From Agrobacterium tumefaciens (lineage in GTDB: Bacteria; Pseudomonadota; Alphaproteobacteria; Rhizobiales; Rhizobiaceae): a DNA stretch of 64,000 bases. Of the stretch, positions 16,494 through 26,324 are shown in pieces (position 1 is the stretch's first letter; each line of letters starts with the position of its first letter). Location of the stretch: assembly GCA_025560025.1 (NCBI GenBank), contig CP048486.1, positions 434,001 to 498,000 on the forward strand, read 5' to 3'. A model generated the notes under the pieces. That model was not told the origin of the DNA. It ran no database searches and worked only from the letters and a program-made list of their open reading frames with translations. Both the position numbers and the translations under genes were made by a program.

Positions 16494-17174
16494 TCAGTAG
16501 CTGCCGCGCGACAGGCACACAGCGGGGATGGTCTTGACGATGATGAAGACATCCTGCCGCATCGACCAGTTCTGCACATATTGCGTGTCGAAGGCCACAC
16601 GGGTCTTGTAGGAGACGTCATTGCGGCCGCTGATCTGCCACAGGCCGGTCAGGCCCGGACGGGTGCTGAGATAATAAGCGGCAGCGCTTTCATAGTAGCT
16701 CAGCTCCTCGTCGACGACTGGACGCGGTCCAACTACGCTCATTTCGCCGCGAATGATGTTGAGCAGCTGCGGCAGTTCATCGAGGGAGAGCTTGCGCAGC
16801 ACGGCGCCGACGGCCGTAACACGCGGATCGTTCTTGAGCTTGCGGGTCGCGCGCCATTCCTCGGCGGCTTCCGGATTGGCGGCAAGATATTGCCGCAGCA
16901 TCTCGTCGCCATTCATCGCCATCGTCCTGAATTTCAGGCAATGGAAATAACGGCCATTATGGCCCACACGCCGGTGGCCGTAAAAGATCGGGCCAGGATC
17001 GGAGAATTTCACCAGCGCGGCGATCAACAGGAAAAGCGGGCTGAAGATGAGCAGCGCAAGTGCAGCCGATGTCATATCGAAGCTACGTTTTGCGATGCCC
17101 CCGATAGGAAAACTGACATCGAAGTCTTCGGAACTGCTGAGTGTCTGTTCAGCCGATTGGGTCGCGGACTTCAT
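16494..17174 (-). CDS. exoY: Undecaprenyl-phosphate sugar-1-phosphate transferase, ExoY-like
   Basis: Bacterial sugar transferase of 226 aa that starts repeat-unit assembly by moving galactose- or glucose-1-phosphate from UDP-sugar to undecaprenyl phosphate. One hydrophobic anchor (about 34-57) precedes the catalytic domain with KFRTM, DELPQLLNI, GEMSVVGPRP and RPGLTGLWQ, the classic PF02397 signatures; it ends NWSMRQDVFIIVKT. Start at 17174 has GGAG eight nt upstream and gives exactly the length of S. meliloti ExoY; a longer in-frame start near 17294 is not supported. It leads the exoY-exoF-exoQ operon. Sugar specificity is inferred only from ExoY resemblance. Confidence 0.92.
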   Translation of the reverse strand: MKSATQSAEQTLSSSEDFDVSFPIGGIAKRSFDMTSAALALLIFSPLFLLIAALVKFSDPGPIFYGHRRVGHNGRYFHCLKFRTMAMNGDEMLRQYLAANPEAAEEWRATRKLKNDPRVTAVGAVLRKLSLDELPQLLNIIRGEMSVVGPRPVVDEELSYYESAAAYYLSTRPGLTGLWQISGRNDVSYKTRVAFDTQYVQNWSMRQDVFIIVKTIPAVCLSRGSY

Positions 17175-17793
17175 AGAGAGAACTCCATTTATGTTTTGCG
17201 ATTGGTCGGTGCCCGGAGGCGTGTCTTTCCGTCTAAAAGAGATAACAAGTCTGTGTTCTGAATTTGATGCTAATGGATTTTTTGTAAGGCACATTGCCTA
17301 TGACCGTCTATGCGATTTCTTGCGGGAGCGGCCGATCAACGTCCGGGCAATATTATCGGTTGCATAAAAAAGAAACAAATGTGCAGGGGGCCATGTTCCT
17401 AGAGCATGGGTGTCCGTCCGGCATGTATAGCGTTTTCGGCTCCGGATAGTCTTTTCTTATATGTTTCTTATGACTTGATGAGATGAGACAGGAACGCCAA
17501 GAACAGCTATGCGTGTAACAGACTATTAAATTTTTTTGCGGCGCAACAGGATTGCGGCAATGCATATAAAATTTGACATATTAGCCGGGATTTTTTTAAC
17601 CACCACTCACAGTTTGCCAAGAAAAAGCGATGGAAAAATTGCAAGAGCGGCGTAAAAGCGGCAAAACAATGGCAAGAATTCGTATCAAAGCCCCGACACA
17701 TTGTCGAAAATCTTTCTCCCCGGCAGAGATTCTGTAGCCCTCACGATGGCCTCGGCATCTGCCGCATGTCGCACCGGGCAAAAGACGGCAGAA
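17175..17793. other. AT-rich intergenic region upstream of exoY
   Basis: A 619-bp stretch without a credible gene. It should contain the exoYFQ promoter and leader on the minus strand. I see a CCATG/CATGG inverted repeat around 17391-17409 and TTTCTTAT repeats near 17452-17470, but no ACCCGTT box and no confident -35/-10 pair. Confidence 0.55.
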
Positions 17794-18342
17794 TCAGAAG
17801 GTGGGCGGCGTGCAGGCGCTGATCACCTCACAGGGTACCGGACCGATACAACGGAAGCGATGCGGCCTACGGCTTTCGAAATAATAAGCGTCGCCCGGTC
17901 CAAGCACCCGCCTCTCCTCGTCGACCGTCACCTCCAGACGCCCCGAAAGTATGATCCCACCTTCCTCACCGTCATGCACCAGCGGAACCTTGCCGGTATC
18001 GGCGCCCGGCTGGTAACATTCCTTCAGTATCTGCAGGCTGCGGCCAAAGACATTGTCGCCAACCTGCCGGAAGGATATCGGGCCCTTGCCGATTTCGACC
18101 AGCTCGTCCGCCCGGTAAAAAGCCTTGCGGCTCGTCTCGGGCTCGAAGGCGAAGAATTCGGCAAGGCCGATCGGTATGCCGTCGAGAATACGCTTCAGCG
18201 CGCCGACAGATGGATTGGAGGTATTGGATTCGATCAGCGAAATCGTCGAATTGGTGACGCCGGCACGTCTCGCCAGTTCGCGCTGGGAAATATTGTGACG
18301 CAGCCGCAAATGCCGCAAACGCCCGCCTATATCCACCGACAT
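17794..18342 (-). CDS. XRE-family regulator with C-terminal cupin (PuuR-like)
   Basis: Transcription regulator of 182 aa. Residues 8-62 form a Cro/C1 helix-turn-helix (LRHNISQRELARRAGVTNSTISLIES), and residues about 110-180 form a cupin sensor with HDGEEGGIILSGRLEVTVDEE and LGPGDAYYF. Proteins of this layout often repress polyamine, amine or amino-acid catabolism. ATG at 18342 follows a GGGGG run by about seven nt. It is divergently transcribed from a class III aminotransferase across a 146-bp gap containing an imperfect CTATwG dyad, so it probably controls that gene and itself. Ligand unknown. Confidence 0.9.
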   Translation of the reverse strand: MSVDIGGRLRHLRLRHNISQRELARRAGVTNSTISLIESNTSNPSVGALKRILDGIPIGLAEFFAFEPETSRKAFYRADELVEIGKGPISFRQVGDNVFGRSLQILKECYQPGADTGKVPLVHDGEEGGIILSGRLEVTVDEERRVLGPGDAYYFESRRPHRFRCIGPVPCEVISACTPPTF

Positions 18343-18393
18343 GCGTGAGCCCCCGTTGCCCTTGTTCGAAATATCGAAAACTCTCGCTCTCAC

Positions 18394-18411
18394 CTATAGC
18401 ATTTTCAATAG
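18394..18411. promoter_or_regulatory. Imperfect dyad in the regulator-aminotransferase gap
   Basis: CTATAG-N6-CAATAG reads CTATTG-N6-CTATAG on the other strand. Its position 52 bp from the regulator start and 78 bp from the aminotransferase start suits an operator for the XRE-cupin protein. Confidence 0.4.
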
Positions 18412-18488
18412 CTTCGCCACTGAGAGAAAAGGGCTTGTTCAGTCAGGAAAATAGCTTTCAATCATCGGCAACGAACAGGAGAACCACC

Positions 18489-19823
18489 ATGGACAACCCC
18501 AGCCGATCCAATTCCACCTCGCTCGACAGCTACTGGATGCCATTTACCGCCAACCGGCAGTTCAAGGCCAATCCCCGCCTGCTGACGAGCGCCGAGGGCA
18601 TGTATTACACCAGCAATGATGGTCGTCAGGTTCTCGACGGCACGGCTGGCCTTTGGTGCGTCAACGCCGGCCACGGTCGCCATCAGATCGCATCAGCCGT
18701 CAAACACCAGCTTTCGACCATGGATTATGCGCCTTCCTTCCAGATGGGCCACCCCGTCGCCTTCGAATTTGCCGAACGGCTGGCGGAAATCGCTCCTGGC
18801 CCGGAAGGCGCGAAGCTTGACCGCGTCTTCTATACCGGCTCCGGCTCGGAATCGGTCGATACGGCGCTGAAAATCGCCATCGCCTATCAGCGGGCCATCG
18901 GCCAGGGCACCCGCAGCCGCCTCATCGGCCGTGAACGTGGTTATCACGGCGTCGGTTTCGGCGGCATCTCCGTCGGCGGCCTCGTGAATAACCGCCGCGT
19001 TTTCCCGCAAATCCCTGCGGATCATCTGCGTCATACCCACGACCTTTCGAAGAACAGCTTCGTCAAGGGCCAACCCGAGCACGGCGCGGAGCTTGCGGAC
19101 GATCTGGAACGGCTGGTCGCCCTGCATGGCGCTGAAACCATCGCCGCCTGCATCGTCGAGCCTGTCGCCGGCTCCACCGGCGTGCTGGTGCCGCCGAAGG
19201 GCTATCTGGAGCGTCTTCGTGCCATCTGCGACAAGCACGGCATTCTGCTGATCTTCGATGAGGTCATCACCGGTTTCGGGCGCATGGGCTCGTCCTTCGC
19301 CAGCAACTATTTCGGTGTTACGCCTGATATCGTCACCACTGCCAAGGGCCTTACCAACGGTGCGATCCCCATGGGCGCGGTCTTTACCAGCCGCAAGGTG
19401 CATGATGCACTGATGCACGGGCCGGAAAGCCAGATCGAGTTGTTCCACGGTTATACCTATTCCGGCCATCCCGTCGCCTGCGCCGCCGGCATCGCCACAC
19501 TCGACATCTATCGCGATGAGGGCCTTTTCACCCGCGCGGCCGAATTGCAGGATGTCTGGCACGACGCCATCCATTCCCTGAAGGGCCTGCCGAATGTCAT
19601 CGACATCCGCACCATAGGCTTCATTGCCGGCATCGAGTTGCAGTCGCGTGACGGTGCCATCGGCGCCCGCGCCTACGAGGTTTTCACGGATTGCTTCGAG
19701 CGTGGCCTGCTGATCCGCGTCACGGGTGACATCATCGCCCTTTCGCCACCGCTGATCGCCGAGAAATCGCATTTCGACGACATCATCTCGATCCTCGGCG
19801 ACGCCCTGAAAAGAGCGAAGTAA
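18489..19823 (+). CDS. Class III (omega-amino acid:pyruvate-type) aminotransferase
   Basis: PLP-dependent aminotransferase of 444 aa. The fold-type I signatures are FYTGSGSESVDTALK (cofactor phosphate loop), IFDEVITGFGR (Asp contacting the pyridine nitrogen) and the Schiff-base lysine in TTAKGLTNG. The N-terminal SYWMPFTANRQFK resembles beta-alanine/omega-amino acid:pyruvate aminotransferases rather than ornithine or GABA enzymes. ATG at 18489 follows GGAG by six nt. Divergent XRE-cupin regulator and a strong terminator immediately downstream indicate a single-gene transcript. Substrate (beta-alanine, taurine or another omega-amine) is inferred. Confidence 0.9.
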   Translation: MDNPSRSNSTSLDSYWMPFTANRQFKANPRLLTSAEGMYYTSNDGRQVLDGTAGLWCVNAGHGRHQIASAVKHQLSTMDYAPSFQMGHPVAFEFAERLAEIAPGPEGAKLDRVFYTGSGSESVDTALKIAIAYQRAIGQGTRSRLIGRERGYHGVGFGGISVGGLVNNRRVFPQIPADHLRHTHDLSKNSFVKGQPEHGAELADDLERLVALHGAETIAACIVEPVAGSTGVLVPPKGYLERLRAICDKHGILLIFDEVITGFGRMGSSFASNYFGVTPDIVTTAKGLTNGAIPMGAVFTSRKVHDALMHGPESQIELFHGYTYSGHPVACAAGIATLDIYRDEGLFTRAAELQDVWHDAIHSLKGLPNVIDIRTIGFIAGIELQSRDGAIGARAYEVFTDCFERGLLIRVTGDIIALSPPLIAEKSHFDDIISILGDALKRAK

Positions 19824-19847
19824 AAATATAAATTACTAATAAAGAAA

Positions 19848-19875
19848 AGGCTGCAATACAAATTGCAGCCTTTTT
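19848..19875 (+). terminator. Rho-independent terminator after the aminotransferase gene
   Basis: AGGCTGCAAT (19848-19857) and ATTGCAGCCT (19862-19871) make a perfect ten-bp stem with loop ACAA, followed by TTTT. A-tracts on the 5' side could let it work in both directions. Confidence 0.92.
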
Positions 19876-19965
19876 GAATTTTATCAAAATTGTAGCAAAA
19901 TAGATCATTTCTTAAGCATGTTCTATTAACTTCCCGCAGTATAACCAACGGAGCGGGACGACCCC

Positions 19966-21786
19966 ATGGCGTCGATTCAGAAAAAGATAATATTAGCAAG
20001 CATAGCAATATTCTCCCTCACCGGAAGCGCCGTTGGCATCGGCATATGGGCGACAGAGACCCTCAACCGTAACAGCGCGGAAGTATCGCGCTCGGCAGAA
20101 ATACTTCACAATCATATGCTTGCCGACATGATGCACGATGCGTTGCGCTCGGATGTGCTGGCAGCCGTTCTTTCTACCAATGACATGATGGGCTTGTCCT
20201 TCGATGCGGTGAAGGCCGACCTTGCCGAACACGAGGCTACATTCCTTGAAGCCATAAAGAAAAACGGGGCCCTGTCTGAAGGGACGGACGCCAAGGCCGT
20301 TATCGACAGCGTGGAAAAGCCACTTCATTCCTATCTGGAAATCGCCAAGAAGGTGGTCGGCCTTGTAAACACCGATCCGGGCGCAGCGATAAAAATGATC
20401 CCGGATTTCATGCAGCAGTTCAGCGCCCTTGAGGCAGCGATGGAAAAGGCAGGCGAGGAGATCGACGCGCTTTCCGCGGCCACTGTCGCGGAGAGCCAGG
20501 AGACCAAGGCGGTAATCGACCTGCTGTTGAAAGGGTTGCTGGTTCTGGCGACGCTCTTCTGTGTCAGCCTCTTCATCTTCACCCGCAAAACGGTAACGGG
20601 TCCCATCCTGCAACTGTCGAAGACAATGGAAACCCTTGCGAGTGGCGATACGTCACAGGCGCCCTCCGGCATTGACCGGAAGGACGAGATCGGCTCCATG
20701 TCAGGCGCGGTCGAAATATTCCGGCAGGCGGCGATTGCCAATCGGGCATTGGAGCAGGAAGCGGCGGATGCGCGCGAAAAGGCTGAACTCAACCAGCAGG
20801 CAGCACGACGCCAGGCGGAAGAGCATGCCTCGGAGCGGCTGCGCATCGCCACATCCGGTCTTGCCGCCGGATTAAAGCGGCTTGCATCTGGCGATCTTGC
20901 CTTCCAGCTCGATGTCGCCTTCGCGCCGGAATTCGAGGGCCTGCGCCACGATTTCAACAGGTCAGTCAAACAGCTCGGCGAAACGCTTCTCGCTATATCC
21001 GACGGTGTCACCACAATTGACGGCAGCACCCGCGAGATCGCGGCGGGGGCGGACGATCTTTCTCGCCGCACCGAACATCAGGCAGCTTCCCTCGAAGAGA
21101 CGGCCGCCGCTCTTGAAGAAATCACCGTCAATGTCGCGAATGCCAACAAGCGCGCCGCCGAAGCGCGCCTTGCGGCGACCGATGCCAACGAAAGCGCCCT
21201 GAAATCGGCTGAAGTCGTCGGCCATGCCGAAGAGGCGATGCGCCGCATCGAAACCTCGTCGCGGCAGATCACCGGCATTATCGGCGTCATCGACGAAATC
21301 GCCTTCCAGACCAATCTCCTGGCGCTGAATGCAGGCGTGGAAGCCGCCCGCGCCGGCGAGGCCGGCAAAGGCTTCGCCGTTGTGGCGCAGGAAGTGCGTG
21401 ATCTTGCCCAGCGCTCGGCAAAGGCCGCAAGCGAGATAAGGGGCCATATCCGGCAATCATCGGCGGAAGTGGAAAGCGGCGTGAAGCTGGTTCTCGACAC
21501 CGGCATGACGCTGAAAGATATCGGCGAGCGGATCGCAGGCATTGACCGCCATATGAACGCCATCGCCACATCGGCAGCCGAACAATCGACCGGCCTTGCC
21601 GAAATCAACGCGGCGGTGAACTCGATGGACCAGGCAACCCAGCAAAATGCGGCCATGGTGGAACAATCCACCGCCGCCTCGGCAATGCTCGCCGCGGAAA
21701 CGGCAAAGCTGCGCGCGCTGGTATCGCGTTTCCGTCTTGCGATGGAAATTGACGAAAGCCGGGGAGAGACACGCCGCGTCGCGTGA
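19966..21786 (+). CDS. Transmembrane methyl-accepting chemotaxis protein
   Basis: Chemoreceptor of 606 aa. TM1 (about 8-29) and TM2 (about 186-206) bracket a ~155-residue helical periplasmic sensor; HAMP follows at about 207-262, with a second HAMP-like stretch near 290-345, then the signalling domain. The conserved hairpin tip EIAFQTNLLALNAGVEAARA and the GKGFAVVAQEVRDLAQRS region are intact, so it should couple to CheW/CheA. GGAG lies upstream of the ATG. It is monocistronic and convergent with an L,D-transpeptidase gene. The ligand cannot be deduced; the preceding aminotransferase ends with a terminator, so there is no operon link. Confidence 0.95.
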   Translation: MASIQKKIILASIAIFSLTGSAVGIGIWATETLNRNSAEVSRSAEILHNHMLADMMHDALRSDVLAAVLSTNDMMGLSFDAVKADLAEHEATFLEAIKKNGALSEGTDAKAVIDSVEKPLHSYLEIAKKVVGLVNTDPGAAIKMIPDFMQQFSALEAAMEKAGEEIDALSAATVAESQETKAVIDLLLKGLLVLATLFCVSLFIFTRKTVTGPILQLSKTMETLASGDTSQAPSGIDRKDEIGSMSGAVEIFRQAAIANRALEQEAADAREKAELNQQAARRQAEEHASERLRIATSGLAAGLKRLASGDLAFQLDVAFAPEFEGLRHDFNRSVKQLGETLLAISDGVTTIDGSTREIAAGADDLSRRTEHQAASLEETAAALEEITVNVANANKRAAEARLAATDANESALKSAEVVGHAEEAMRRIETSSRQITGIIGVIDEIAFQTNLLALNAGVEAARAGEAGKGFAVVAQEVRDLAQRSAKAASEIRGHIRQSSAEVESGVKLVLDTGMTLKDIGERIAGIDRHMNAIATSAAEQSTGLAEINAAVNSMDQATQQNAAMVEQSTAASAMLAAETAKLRALVSRFRLAMEIDESRGETRRVA

Positions 21787-21944
21787 GTGTCATGATAAAG
21801 GGTTTGAGGCCGTCTCTTCCCATGCCGGCCTTGAGCAGACGTCCAGCCATTGCGTGTCTGCGCCGTGAGAAGAGTGTTTCGCGATCAAGATTTGGTCGCA
21901 CCGAACCCCGGATTTAATCCGGGGTAAGAAAATGCAAATAGCGC

Positions 21945-21980
21945 AGACTTCCAGCCGCCGTCTCAGGCGGCTGGAAGTCT
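21945..21980. terminator. Strong hairpin between convergent chemoreceptor and transpeptidase genes
   Basis: AGACTTCCAGCCGCC (21945-21959) and GGCGGCTGGAAGTCT (21966-21980) form a perfect 15-bp stem with a six-base loop, followed on the plus strand by TT. A smaller ACCCCGGAT/ATCCGGGGT repeat lies at about 21905-21925. Likely shared termination. Confidence 0.8.
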
Positions 21981-21987
21981 TTCCATA

Positions 21988-22773
21988 TCAATAGGTCTGC
22001 ATCGGCTGCGACAGGCCATCACCGACAACGCCGCCGCCATATTGCGCCACGGGCACGCCCGCCTGCCCGATCGGCACGCCCTGCTGTGCCGGCCCGAGCG
22101 CGGTGACCACGATAGGCGTGCCATCCGGCACACGGTTGTAGAGATCGATAATATCCTGGTTCAGCAGGCGCACACAGCCGGAGGAAACGGATTTGCCGAT
22201 CGTCCACCATTCGGGCGAGCCGTGCAGACGATAGATCGTATCCTTGCCGTCCTTGAAGATATAAAGCGCACGGGCGCCGAGCGGGTTCTTCAGGCCCGGC
22301 TCCATGCCGCCGTTGCGGCTGCTATAGGGCTCCAGTTCCGGCTGGCGGGCAACCATCTCATCAGGCGGCGTCCAGCGCGGCCATTGCCGCTTGTACTGGA
22401 TCACGCCACGGCCGGACCATTCGAAGCCCGCGCGGCCGAGACCGACGCCGTAGCGCATGGCCTGATTGTTCTCATAGGTGAGATACAGGAAATGGTTGGC
22501 GGTATCGACCACGATGATGCCGGGGCGCTCACCGGTCGGATTTTCCACCATCTGCCGCAGGAACTGGCGCGGAATCCGCTTGTAGGGAATTTCCGGCAGC
22601 GGAAACTGCTCGTCCGGCTTGGGGCCGTACATCAGGGCATACATCGGGTCGTCAGCCGGAGCGGCTGGCCGTGTCGCCTCGCGCGCCGTGGTGTTACAGC
22701 CCGCAAGGCCGGCAAGCGCCAGTCCACCTGCTCCAAGCAGGAAACCCCGCCGGGTCGTTGTCGTATCGTTCAA
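21988..22773 (-). CDS. L,D-transpeptidase (YkuD domain), Tat/lipoprotein-type signal
   Basis: Periplasmic cell-wall enzyme of 261 aa that forms 3-3 peptidoglycan or lipoprotein crosslinks. The N-terminus has a Tat-like TRRGFLLGAGG and a lipobox LAGC near residue 26. The YkuD active site is HGSPEWWTIGKSVSSGCVRL (about 180-199), with catalytic Cys in SSGCVR; the usual SHGC histidine is Ser here, a variant common in this family. The start is TTG with GAGG eight nt upstream; no better ATG exists before the signal. It is followed on the same strand, upstream, by a second transpeptidase-type gene only 19 bp away, so the two are probably cotranscribed. Confidence 0.88.
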   Translation of the reverse strand: MNDTTTTRRGFLLGAGGLALAGLAGCNTTAREATRPAAPADDPMYALMYGPKPDEQFPLPEIPYKRIPRQFLRQMVENPTGERPGIIVVDTANHFLYLTYENNQAMRYGVGLGRAGFEWSGRGVIQYKRQWPRWTPPDEMVARQPELEPYSSRNGGMEPGLKNPLGARALYIFKDGKDTIYRLHGSPEWWTIGKSVSSGCVRLLNQDIIDLYNRVPDGTPIVVTALGPAQQGVPIGQAGVPVAQYGGGVVGDGLSQPMQTY

Positions 22774-22792
22774 TTGAAAAACCTCATTTACG

Positions 22793-23848
22793 TCATCTCA
22801 CACTGGCAAAGGGATCTGCCAGCGCCGCCTCGGGGCGGCTGATAGGGTACTTCGTGCCGGAAACCTGCGATGCCATGGCCTTGGCGCCACTGGATTTCAG
22901 GATGGCACGGAAGCTCGGATGCATGCCGCCGTCTACATACGCGCTGAGGGGAGCAGTGGTTCCCTCACTCATGGCGGCGGCAAATTTTTGTTGCTCTTCA
23001 GCCAGTTTCGAAGCCACCAGCGGATCCTGCTGATTGATGGCGGGTGGGCACGCGGCCAGCGGATCGGCGGGCTCGCCCTCGGCAAATTCACTGTTGAAGA
23101 CATATCGCCGGCCGCAGACGGACACCTTGGGTTGCCGGCGCGTCACCTCGAAATAGTCGTAGCCTTCCTTCAGCGTCTTCCAGAACGGCATGTTGGGATC
23201 GTCCCGATGCGCCACCATGTTGCGGGCGCTCATGCGGAAGGGATAGGCCTGCACCTGAAAACGGTCCTGCCCGCCCTGGAGAGCGCGCGCCACGACGGCG
23301 TAAATCTCGCCAACCTGCTGATCGGTCATCGCATAGCAGCCTGAAGAGGAACAGGCGCCGTGCACCATCAGCGCTTCACCGGTGTAACCGAGCGCCGATT
23401 CCAGCCGGTTGGGGTAACCGAGGTTGAAGGAGACGAAATATTGCGAATTCGGGTTCAGCATGCCCGCCGAGACATGATAGAAACCTTCGGGCGCCTGCCT
23501 GTCGCCGGTTTTCATCTTGGGCCCGAGCTTCCCGGACCAGCGGCACATGGGATAGGTCTTCAGCAGCGCATAATTTCCGGTCTTATCGATCTTCCAGACC
23601 TCGAGTTCGCTTTCCTGCTTGAAGATGCGAACGAGGACCGGGCTTTCCGGGCGCATGCTCTTGGCGGACATCTGCGCCATCATCTTGGACGACAGCTTCG
23701 GCGGGTCCTTCTTGACACTATCGAGACCCATGGAAGTGCATGCGGCAAGGCTGCCGCCGATCGCAACGATCGCAGCCACCCTCATCCCCGCCTTTACCCT
23801 GTACCGCAACTCCGCAACCGCGAAATCCAGCAGTGCCTTCATACCCAT
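22793..23848 (-). CDS. YafK/DpaA-like L,D-transpeptidase-family lipoprotein
   Basis: Protein of up to 351 aa resembling YafK, a YkuD-family enzyme acting on peptidoglycan-lipoprotein links. The active-site region is MVHGACSSSGCYAMTD, with catalytic Cys in SSGCYAM. A lipobox (SLAAC) sits near residue 37; starting at Met22 (23785, AAAGGCGGGG upstream) would give a short, ideal lipoprotein signal, whereas Met1 or Met3 adds a basic extension, so the true start is uncertain. The C-terminal third lacks a known domain. It lies 19 bp upstream of the other transpeptidase gene. Combined action on envelope anchoring is plausible. Confidence 0.85.
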   Translation of the reverse strand: MGMKALLDFAVAELRYRVKAGMRVAAIVAIGGSLAACTSMGLDSVKKDPPKLSSKMMAQMSAKSMRPESPVLVRIFKQESELEVWKIDKTGNYALLKTYPMCRWSGKLGPKMKTGDRQAPEGFYHVSAGMLNPNSQYFVSFNLGYPNRLESALGYTGEALMVHGACSSSGCYAMTDQQVGEIYAVVARALQGGQDRFQVQAYPFRMSARNMVAHRDDPNMPFWKTLKEGYDYFEVTRRQPKVSVCGRRYVFNSEFAEGEPADPLAACPPAINQQDPLVASKLAEEQQKFAAAMSEGTTAPLSAYVDGGMHPSFRAILKSSGAKAMASQVSGTKYPISRPEAALADPFASVR

Positions 23849-24004
23849 GGATCGTTCTGCCCGCCTGATTTGCCCGCCTTTCCGGCAGACGCTTAACTAG
23901 CGAAGGTGGCCACAACGCGGCAACCTCGCACATGGACAAAGTCTCGTGAACAGACGTTACCCATTCGTTAATCATATGCACACAAGCCTGTGATGGAACT
24001 GTTG

Positions 24005-25236
<1,232 letters not shown>

Positions 25237-25268
25237 TCACAACGATGGCAGAGCAGAAGGGGTTCCAG

Positions 25269-25841
25269 ATGGATCAGGCCTTTGGCCCGGAAATGCAGGA
25301 GAAATTCTTCCTGCGCGATGCGCTGGACGTAGCCCGCGACCTCATCGGCGCCGAGTTTCGCATCGGCAATGCCGGCGGCGTCATCGTGGAAACCGAGGCC
25401 TACCATCCGGACGATCCGGCATCCCACAGCTTCAACGGGCAGACCCCGCGCAACAGGGCGATGTTCGGTCCGGCCGGTCGTCTTTATGTCTACCGGTCTT
25501 ACGGCATCCACTGGTGCGCCAACTTCGTCTGCGCGCCGGGTTCCGCCGTGCTTCTGCGCGCCATCGAACCCAGGACCGGCATAGAGATGATGAAACTGCG
25601 GCGGGGAACTGACAAGCTGAAACTTCTATGTTCCGGCCCCGGCAGGCTGTGTCAGGCGCTCGCCATTACCGGAGACATGGACGGCAGGCCGCTGGATGCT
25701 CCGCCGTTTTTTCTCCACCTGCCAAAAGAAGCGGCCTCAGTCACAAGCGGCAGACGCATCGGCATCAGCCGCGCGCAGGATTACCCCTGGCGTTTCGGAC
25801 TTGAAGGCTCCGCCTTTTTCAGCAAGAAATTTGAGAGTTAA
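25269..25841 (+). CDS. 3-methyladenine DNA glycosylase (AAG/MPG family)
   Basis: Base-excision repair enzyme of 190 aa that removes alkylated purines. Family hallmarks are [18 protein letters not shown] with the catalytic Glu, [10 protein letters not shown], and [15 protein letters not shown], which shapes the lesion pocket; the length is typical of bacterial AAG proteins. ATG at 25269 is chosen because AAGGGG lies six nt upstream, whereas an ATG eight codons earlier has no ribosome binding site. It is divergent from the FPASDP-motif gene (98 bp) and convergent with the proline-rich microprotein gene. Confidence 0.92.
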   Translation: MDQAFGPEMQEKFFLRDALDVARDLIGAEFRIGNAGGVIVETEAYHPDDPASHSFNGQTPRNRAMFGPAGRLYVYRSYGIHWCANFVCAPGSAVLLRAIEPRTGIEMMKLRRGTDKLKLLCSGPGRLCQALAITGDMDGRPLDAPPFFLHLPKEAASVTSGRRIGISRAQDYPWRFGLEGSAFFSKKFES

Positions 25842-25866
25842 GAGGGACACAGGACGTCGAAGCTAG

Positions 25867-25892
25867 CGCTTGACCGATCATTCACAAGCGCC
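25867..25892. terminator. Hairpin between DNA glycosylase and microprotein genes
   Basis: GCGCTTG (25867-25873) pairs with CAAGCGC (25886-25892) around a 12-base loop, between convergent genes. No strong U-tract on either side, so only moderate confidence as a terminator. Confidence 0.45.
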
Positions 25893-25935
25893 GCTGTCTT
25901 CCCGGTGAAACCCGACCAAGATTTCCAGCCACTCA

Positions 25936-26094
25936 TTACAAGACCTTCGGCGGACCATCGTTTTCGTCGGGATTGGGTGTCGGCGCCTCATCCGGCAACC
26001 GGTCGGGTTCCGGTTCGTCGATAGGTGGGACATCGGGCTGCGGCGGCACCGGCATCGGCGGCTCATAACGGGGATCGGCTGGAACGGCGGACAT
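25936..26094 (-). CDS. Proline/acid-rich 52-aa microprotein
   Basis: A 52-residue reading frame with AGGAGG five nt before its ATG. The product is about one-third proline and one-quarter Asp/Glu, with EPPMPVPPQPDVPP and DEPEPDRLPDE, no Cys, no membrane segment and no signal; it should be intrinsically disordered. It lies about 180 bp downstream of an EcfG-type promoter on the same strand. Such length and composition are rarely annotated; the excellent ribosome binding site is the main evidence that it is real. Function unknown. Confidence 0.65.
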   Translation of the reverse strand: MSAVPADPRYEPPMPVPPQPDVPPIDEPEPDRLPDEAPTPNPDENDGPPKVL

Positions 26095-26272
26095 TGCGGC
26101 CTCCTGATATCAACGCTCTTTGTCCCAAATAAATCGGGACTGCGTTTTCATCTCGTGGGACAGCGCGTGCGCTGTCGCCATTCAGACGGCGCAACACCCA
26201 ATTCGCTCATCGGTCAAATGCCGGTCAAGTCCCTTGAGTTCAGTTGCGCCGCCCTGTGGGTCGTGCAAGGAA

Positions 26273-26297
26273 AACGCGGGGAACGCCGGTCCGTTCC
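26273..26297 (-). promoter_or_regulatory. EcfG-type (general stress) promoter upstream of the microprotein
   Basis: On the minus strand GGAAC (26297-26293) and CGTT (26276-26273) are separated by exactly 16 bp, matching the alphaproteobacterial EcfG consensus. A transcript from here would have a long leader (about 170 nt) before the ATG at 26094, including a perfect GACAGCGC/GCGCTGTC hairpin (26159-26176). Confidence 0.65.
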
Positions 26298-26324
26298 GTT
26301 ATTTGGAAAGCTTTTTGCGACAGC

